Shown here: positions 19,370-23,241 of the stretch, one piece after another | Position numbering within the stretch: the first letter of the stretch is position 1 | How the letters are laid out: each line of letters starts with the position of its first letter | DNA from: a virus | Direction: 5' to 3' (one strand) | Length of the DNA: 23,241 nucleotides | IMG/VR virus record: IMGVR_UViG_3300046656_000201 | Coordinates: 1 to 23,241 of that record | Translations under genes and position numbers: made by a program | Notes under the pieces: generated by a model | Databases searched by the model: none | Told to the model about the DNA's origin: nothing | The model's input: only the letters and a program-made list of their open reading frames with translations

Positions 19370-20244
19370 AGACCCTGTTCGGCCTCCACGGAGGACTCGG
19401 GAACTCGATCTTCTGCCTGCCTGCGATCAAGTCGCTGCATCGGAACGGGGACGACGTTTCCCTCTGCGTCCAGGGGGACTACGAGATGGTCGAACTCTGG
19501 CGTCGATGCGTGTACGTCCAGGAGGTCTTCGGACCTTCGCAGGATCTTCCCGCGTTCGACCTCTACCTCTGCGGCCAGTACCTCCCGTCTTCAATGCACG
19601 GGCGCGACGTCCGCTACTGCGGATTCCCAAAGGGAACGACGAAATACGAACGTCCCGAGTGGGAACAGATCATGAGGCGCGCCGAGTGCCGAAGCATCTT
19701 CCCGGATGTCGTGGACTGGATTCGAGATCACGGAGAGGGACAGTCCTTCGACTTCTTGTGGGACATCGGGATCGTGCCCGGGTGCAAGCCCGGGGACGAA
19801 TGGTCGAGGAAGACGTGGCCGGGGATGTCGTCCATCGCGAGCGTCTTCCGGGAACAGGATCTCTCGGTCGCGGCGTTCGGCCTGCGCGAGGACTTCGAGA
19901 AGGTCCCCGCCCTCCTGAAGTACCACGTCGGTCCTTACCCGCTCGAACGGATGCCCGAACACCTTCGTCGATGCCGCGTGATCGTGGGGACCGACTCCGG
20001 GATCGTCCACCTTGCGTCCTCCCTGGGGGTCCCCTGCGTCGTGATCTACACCGCGACGTCTCCGATCAAGGGCGACCCGGTCGGAGATCCTGCGACGATC
20101 CGGAAGATCTCCCTCAACATCCCGTGTTCCCCCTGCCAGTCGACGCCTCGCTGGAAGGAATGCACGAACTGGATCTGTCGTCAAATCCCGGTGGCGGACG
20201 TGGTGTCCGCCGCCTATGATCTTCTCTCGAAGCGAAAGGGGTAA
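19366..20244 (+). CDS. GT9-family (heptosyltransferase-like) glycosyltransferase
   Basis: 292 residues, four-base overlap with the GT-B gene. FGLHGGLGNSIFCLPAIKSL (5-24) is the GT9 N-terminal loop and strand; RVIVGTDSGIVHLASSLGVP (204-223) carries the D-S-G-x-x-H donor site, followed by CVVIYTATSPIKGDP, typical for ADP-heptose-type transferases. The intact motif contrasts with the first GT9-like gene at 13384, so the two may be donor-specific partners or one may be inactive. It closes the glycan cassette; the co-chaperonin gene starts three bases later. Confidence 0.85.
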   Translation: MKTLFGLHGGLGNSIFCLPAIKSLHRNGDDVSLCVQGDYEMVELWRRCVYVQEVFGPSQDLPAFDLYLCGQYLPSSMHGRDVRYCGFPKGTTKYERPEWEQIMRRAECRSIFPDVVDWIRDHGEGQSFDFLWDIGIVPGCKPGDEWSRKTWPGMSSIASVFREQDLSVAAFGLREDFEKVPALLKYHVGPYPLERMPEHLRRCRVIVGTDSGIVHLASSLGVPCVVIYTATSPIKGDPVGDPATIRKISLNIPCSPCQSTPRWKECTNWICRQIPVADVVSAAYDLLSKRKG

Positions 20245-20247
20245 CGC

Positions 20248-20592
20248 ATGGAAGCCTCGGATCTGAAAAACCTTCGCCCCACGGACGACAACGTCCTCGT
20301 CAAGTTGCGCGAGGCCCCGAAGAAGGTCGGGCGGATCATCCTCCCCGACGTCGCCAAGGACAAAAAGCAACAGGTCGCCGACGTGATCGCGGTCGGCCCC
20401 GGGAAGTGGTATCTCCACGAGAACGGGAACTGCAAGCGCGCGCCGATGCAGGTCTCGCCGAAGGACGTCGTGATCTGCGGACCCTACGCGGGCGCGGCGG
20501 TCGTCATCGACGGCACGCCCTATCGACTCATCCACGAGGACCAGATCCTCATGATCATCGACGATCCGGACCTCGTGAAGGTCCCCGCGTGA
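20248..20592 (+). CDS. Phage co-chaperonin, GroES/Cpn10-like
   Basis: 114 residues from ATG 20248 with AAAGGGG upstream. LRPTDDNVLVKLREAPKKVGRIILPD (9-34) matches the Cpn10 opening (xPLxDRVxV...TxGGIILP). VADVIAVGPGKW (43-54) is the conserved AxVxAVGPG strand, VSPKDVVICGPYAGAAVVIDG (68-88) matches the GDxVxFxxYaGxEVxxdG segment, and YRLIHEDQILMII (91-103) is the end strand. Co-chaperonins cap GroEL; phage versions such as T4 gp31 enlarge the folding chamber for the capsid protein. Here it sits between the glycan cassette and the Mu F-like head gene, consistent with capsid folding. The mobile loop is intact-looking. Confidence 0.88.
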   Translation: MEASDLKNLRPTDDNVLVKLREAPKKVGRIILPDVAKDKKQQVADVIAVGPGKWYLHENGNCKRAPMQVSPKDVVICGPYAGAAVVIDGTPYRLIHEDQILMIIDDPDLVKVPA

Positions 20593-21347
20593 TGGACGCC
20601 GCGCAGCGAGAGTTCGAGATCCTTCGGGACCACGCCACGACGGTCTACACCGAGGAACTCTCGACTCTCGGGCGCGCCGCGTTCGATGAGAACTGGACGA
20701 AGGTCGACGCGCAGACGGACAAGATCTCGCAACTCCTTTCGGACACGATGGTCCTCTTCGACCTCCACGGTCGACGCAGGATCTTGATCGAGTCCGACAA
20801 GTTCAAGGAACCCACGGAGGAGGAGAAGAAGAAGGTCCTCTTCTGGACGGGATCTCTCCTCGTCTTCCGGGATCAACCCGTCGTCCCGCGCGTCCCGTTC
20901 GGAGAGGCGGTCAAGGATCTCCTCTCGCGCGAACCCCGTCTGAAACGGGGGTACAAGGAAGTCCAGGAGGCCTACTCGAAGTCGCACGTCTTCGCGCTCG
21001 CGAAGAAGGCGCGCGAGGAGACGGTCTCCCGCGTCCAGGATTACATCGCAGGGGCGACGGAGAGGGGGACAGGAACCATCCGGGCGGGGAAGGTGATCGC
21101 ACGGATCGGGGGATGGTCGGAATCCTACGGGCGCATGGTGTACCGCACGAACGGCGCGACGGCCTATTCCGGAGGACGATTCCAACAGGCCTTCGACATC
21201 GACGTCCGCGCGAAGGTCGCGGGGTTCGAGCTCGTCGGGATGAAGGACGCGGACACGCGCAAGAACCACGCGGCGGCGCACGGTCTTTTCGCTCCCTGCA
21301 CCCACCAGATTTGGCAACGATTCTCGTCGCCGCTCGGGTACAACTGA
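20592..21347 (+). CDS. Mu F-like head morphogenesis protein, ended by an in-frame UGA
   Basis: 251 residues from ATG 20592, sharing one base with the preceding stop. The helical N-terminal two thirds lead to the Mu F core: MVYRTNGATAYSGGR (182-196) and DADTRKNHAAAHG (219-231), then WQRFSSPLGYN (241-251). In the family the last segment continues as GYNCRC. Here the next codon is TGA, followed in frame by codons for Arg-Cys-Gly and then 54 more open codons (to 21521). So the conserved first Cys codon is replaced by TGA. Mu F-like proteins are minor capsid or head-completion proteins beside the portal. The gene may be nonsense-truncated, read through, or a sequencing error. Confidence 0.85.
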   Translation: MDAAQREFEILRDHATTVYTEELSTLGRAAFDENWTKVDAQTDKISQLLSDTMVLFDLHGRRRILIESDKFKEPTEEEKKKVLFWTGSLLVFRDQPVVPRVPFGEAVKDLLSREPRLKRGYKEVQEAYSKSHVFALAKKAREETVSRVQDYIAGATERGTGTIRAGKVIARIGGWSESYGRMVYRTNGATAYSGGRFQQAFDIDVRAKVAGFELVGMKDADTRKNHAAAHGLFAPCTHQIWQRFSSPLGYN

Positions 21348-21356
21348 CGGTGCGGA

Positions 21357-21521
21357 ATGAGGATCGTCTCCCGTGAGGAGGCAAAGCGCAGGGGATGGAT
21401 CGACCGCTCCGGGGCCGTGAAGGTGCATCGTCCAGGATCGTTCTCGCGTGCCCATCCAGACGCGGGATTCGGAAAGGGCCGTCCGGATCTCGATTACTAC
21501 CGCAAACTCGCGGGGGTTTAG
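21357..21521 (+). CDS. C-terminal remainder of the Mu F-like protein, or 54-aa reading frame
   Basis: 54 codons in the same frame as the Mu F-like gene, starting nine bases after its TGA; only a weak GCGGA precedes the ATG. Its content (MRIVSREEAKRRGW, then a charged stretch and HPDAGFGKGRPDLDYYRKL) matches the usual end of Mu F-like proteins after GYNCRC, where an acidic/aromatic tail with a PDxGF pattern follows. It could be translated only by readthrough, by reinitiation after the TGA, or be a dead remnant. TGA is the normal stop for many neighbours, so general recoding is excluded. Confidence 0.6.
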   Translation: MRIVSREEAKRRGWIDRSGAVKVHRPGSFSRAHPDAGFGKGRPDLDYYRKLAGV

Positions 21522-21710
21522 ATGCCCTTCGACAAGACCCGCTTCGCCCGTTTGAGCCTCGATCTGACACCGCGCGACAAGGAACGCCTTGATCGATTTT
21601 GTCGCATCATGGACCTCCACAAGTCGGCCTATTTGAGGGCCGCTTTGAGAGAGAAAATGCGCGAGGATCAGAGGCGCGGGGCGTTAAGGAACCGGAAGAG
21701 GTCGGGATAG
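21522..21710 (+). CDS. Ribbon-helix-helix protein, 62 aa
   Basis: ATG at 21522 directly follows the TAG of the Mu F remainder. The core FARLSLDLTPRDKERLDRFCRIMDLHKSAYLRAALREKMRE (residues 8-48) is a beta strand (RLSLDL) plus two helices with the SAYLRAAL second helix typical of CopG/MetJ/Arc proteins. The length is right for a DNA-binding dimer. Such small regulators control transcription of phage modules; the operators at 895-13376 are possible targets, but there is no direct evidence. The C-terminus is basic. Confidence 0.7.
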   Translation: MPFDKTRFARLSLDLTPRDKERLDRFCRIMDLHKSAYLRAALREKMREDQRRGALRNRKRSG

Positions 21711-21742
21711 GACGCGCCGCGAGCGAGGTATCGTCCTCGTTC

Positions 21743-23241
21743 ATGTTCCGCTGGCACTCCGAGATCGTGACGTACCACCCGTCTCCTGCGCTCCTGGAGG
21801 AAGGTGGCGCGTCCACCGACGTCGACGATCCCTCGATCATCGCGCCCTTGAAGGGCGGCGGATACACGGCCCTCCGACTCCCCAACAAGAAGTTCGCGAT
21901 CCGTGACGTCCCGATCTTCTCCGAAGTCGAGAAGATGGAACGCTGGAACGAAGAGGAAGTCGGGAAGGACTGGATGGAGAAGGCCGTCGAACGCGCCAAG
22001 GCGCGCGAAGCGGAGAACGGTTACCTCTCCCCCGTCCACGTCGACCATCACGGGTTCCTCAACACCGACGCTTCCGGCGCGGGCCAGATGCGCCTCACGC
22101 GCGTCGGGAAAATCATGTACGAGGGCAAGCCGCGCTACGCGATCTTCGCGGACCTCATCAACATCAAGCCGTCCGTCTACCAGCGGATGAAGGACGTCGA
22201 GCTTCCTTACCGCTCCGTCGAGATCCTGTCCTGGAAGAAGCCCGAGATCGCGTCCCTCGCGCTCATGGAGCATCACACCCCGCATTTCCGCCTCGCGATG
22301 CTCACCATCGAGAAGGAACTGGACGCCTCGCAGACCATCGACGGCGTCCGTCTCTCGGCGGAAGAGAGTCCGGAACTCGCGAAGAAGATCGAGATGATCC
22401 TCGCGCGGGCGCACAAGGGGACGATCTGTCTCTCCGCTCTCGGGCATCCGGACGGCGTCGTGATGCTGCAGAACCTCGCGGGGTACGGGAAGGCGAAGGA
22501 CGTCTCCGACTCGACGGACACGAAGGACTCGGAGGACGAGGAGGAGACGGATCAGGAGACGTGCCCCGAGTGCGGAAAGCCGAACAGCGAGTGCGAATGC
22601 GACGAGTCGGAAGGCGGATCGGACTCGCAGAAGATCTCCGAGATCCTCGCCCGCGTGAAAAACATCGAGGGATACATGGACGGCTCCCTCGCGCCCAAGG
22701 AAGAAAAGAAGCCGCACGAGGAAGAAGCACCTGACAAAGACGATCCCGAAAACAAGGAGACGAGCAAGATGAGCGAGAAACTGGAGAAGGAACTGGCCGA
22801 GACGCGCAAGCAGATGGCGCAGCTCATGGCCGACAACAAGCGGACGCAGATCCGTCTCTCCGTCGACTCGCGTCTTCGGGACGTGACGGTGCCTCCGGGC
22901 CTGCGGGAGAAGATCGAGACCGCGCTCAAGGGCGAGAACATGGAGGTCGTCCAGGCCTCCGTCGACGGGATGATCGAGGGCGCGCTCGCGTCCGCCACGT
23001 CGAAGAAGGCGGCGAAGGAAGTCGAGATCGACCCGAGCGGCGATCCCCTCCCGTCCTTCGAGTCGCAGGACGCGAACAACAAGAAGAAGCTCGAGGAGAA
23101 CCTCCCCGCCGAGGTCATGAAGTTCCAGGAGAAGGGGACGAAGGCCTTCGAGCAGGCCGTCGACCTCTACCACTCGTGGCAGCGCGGGCGTCGGGTCGGC
23201 GTCAAGGCGTCCCTGAAGGAATTCCTCGCCGTGAACATCGG
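21743..23241 (+). CDS. Capsid maturation protease with C-terminal scaffold, 3' end cut
   Basis: Open from ATG 21743 for 499 codons to the window edge. Residues 1-195 look like a Mu gpI-type phage protease: KFAIRDVPIFSEVEK (50-64), YLSPVHVDHHGF (94-105) with the catalytic His pair region, and LPYRSVEIL (154-162) with the active-site Ser of the SVEI motif. A linker has Cys274, Cys277, Cys284 and Cys286 in an acidic segment. The rest is Glu/Lys-rich and coiled-coil-like (MSEKLEKELAETRKQM and on), as in scaffolds. An internal start (22769) suggests that the scaffold is also made alone, as in Mu I/Z. No Shine-Dalgarno precedes 21743 beyond a weak AGGT. This is the last visible gene; the major capsid is expected next. 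Confidence 0.8.
   Translation, partial: MFRWHSEIVTYHPSPALLEEGGASTDVDDPSIIAPLKGGGYTALRLPNKKFAIRDVPIFSEVEKMERWNEEEVGKDWMEKAVERAKAREAENGYLSPVHVDHHGFLNTDASGAGQMRLTRVGKIMYEGKPRYAIFADLINIKPSVYQRMKDVELPYRSVEILSWKKPEIASLALMEHHTPHFRLAMLTIEKELDASQTIDGVRLSAEESPELAKKIEMILARAHKGTICLSALGHPDGVVMLQNLAGYGKAKDVSDSTDTKDSEDEEETDQETCPECGKPNSECECDESEGGSDSQKISEILARVKNIEGYMDGSLAPKEEKKPHEEEAPDKDDPENKETSKMSEKLEKELAETRKQMAQLMADNKRTQIRLSVDSRLRDVTVPPGLREKIETALKGENMEVVQASVDGMIEGALASATSKKAAKEVEIDPSGDPLPSFESQDANNKKKLEENLPAEVMKFQEKGTKAFEQAVDLYHSWQRGRRVGVKASLKEFLAVNI
22769..23241 (+). CDS. Possible scaffold protein from an internal start (nested)
   Basis: ATG 22769 is in frame with the protease gene and has AAGGAGA at 22754-22760, eight bases before it, the strongest ribosome site in this gene. 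Translation from here would give a scaffold that starts MSEKLEKELAETRKQM, a coiled coil, and continues past the window. In phage Mu the scaffold (Z) is made from an internal start of the protease gene I, so the same arrangement is inferred here. Confidence 0.55.
   Translation, partial: MSEKLEKELAETRKQMAQLMADNKRTQIRLSVDSRLRDVTVPPGLREKIETALKGENMEVVQASVDGMIEGALASATSKKAAKEVEIDPSGDPLPSFESQDANNKKKLEENLPAEVMKFQEKGTKAFEQAVDLYHSWQRGRRVGVKASLKEFLAVNI

Noticed and set aside
21345-21400. SECIS element after the UGA of the Mu F-like gene
   Set aside because: Only short imperfect stems can be drawn; not enough to call a selenocysteine signal without a model search.
21668-23173. 501-codon minus-strand open frame at the right end
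   Set aside because: It lies opposite the protease/scaffold gene and is Arg/Leu/Asp-rich with no motifs; a shadow of the real gene.
1-23241. CRISPR array or insertion sequence
   Set aside because: No spaced identical direct repeats of CRISPR type, no transposase and no terminal inverted repeats were seen.

Overview
The window is a GC-rich, densely packed piece of a tailed double-stranded DNA bacteriophage (or prophage). Evidence for a phage: a terminase pair, a portal, a Mu F-like head-morphogenesis protein and a capsid protease with a nested scaffold occur in virion-assembly order. Strong AGGAGG-type ribosome binding sites and 1-8 base ATGA/GTGA gene overlaps point to a bacterial host. The host itself cannot be named from this sequence. 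No integrase, lysis gene or complete major capsid gene is visible; the major capsid would be expected just past the right edge.

Layout. (1) 1-4373, leftward: a recombination-associated protein (cut by the left edge), a small membrane protein, a DUF932 protein and a run of small proteins, several with zinc-type cysteine clusters. (2) 4374-4568: a divergent control region with palindromic operator-like sites. (3) 4569-8260, rightward: a doubled ribbon-helix-helix protein, a ParB-like protein, a Mom-like DNA-modification acyltransferase and the terminase subunits. (4) 8405-12675: portal with a probable nested second product, an appendage protein with a foreign-looking N-terminal half, a Trp-rich repeat protein and small unknown proteins. 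(5) 12672-20244: about 7.6 kb of sugar- and methyl-transfer genes (MptE-like/DUF115-like, two GT9-like, one GT2 and one GT-B glycosyltransferase, three methyltransferases including FkbM, and a polysaccharide-deacetylase-like enzyme). (6) 20248-23241: GroES-like co-chaperonin, Mu F-like protein interrupted by a UGA, a ribbon-helix-helix protein, and a capsid protease/scaffold gene cut by the right edge.

The most interesting object is a 76-nt sequence at 5986-6061 inside the 3' end of the Mom-like gene. It folds as a complete tRNA with a Gly (UCC) anticodon, a U discriminator and an encoded CCA, but has G instead of the universal U33. Mu Mom modifies adenine to a glycinamide derivative, so a glycine tRNA built into a mom gene suggests, as a hypothesis, that charged tRNA-Gly is the amino-acid donor for DNA modification.

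Other notable signals are a repeated palindrome (consensus GGACACRANGYGTCC, plus shorter variants) placed in the few intergenic gaps and oriented toward the following gene, an in-frame UGA exactly where Mu F proteins carry the first Cys of GYNCRC, two probable in-frame internal starts, and the large surface-glycan-type cassette placed inside the head gene module.
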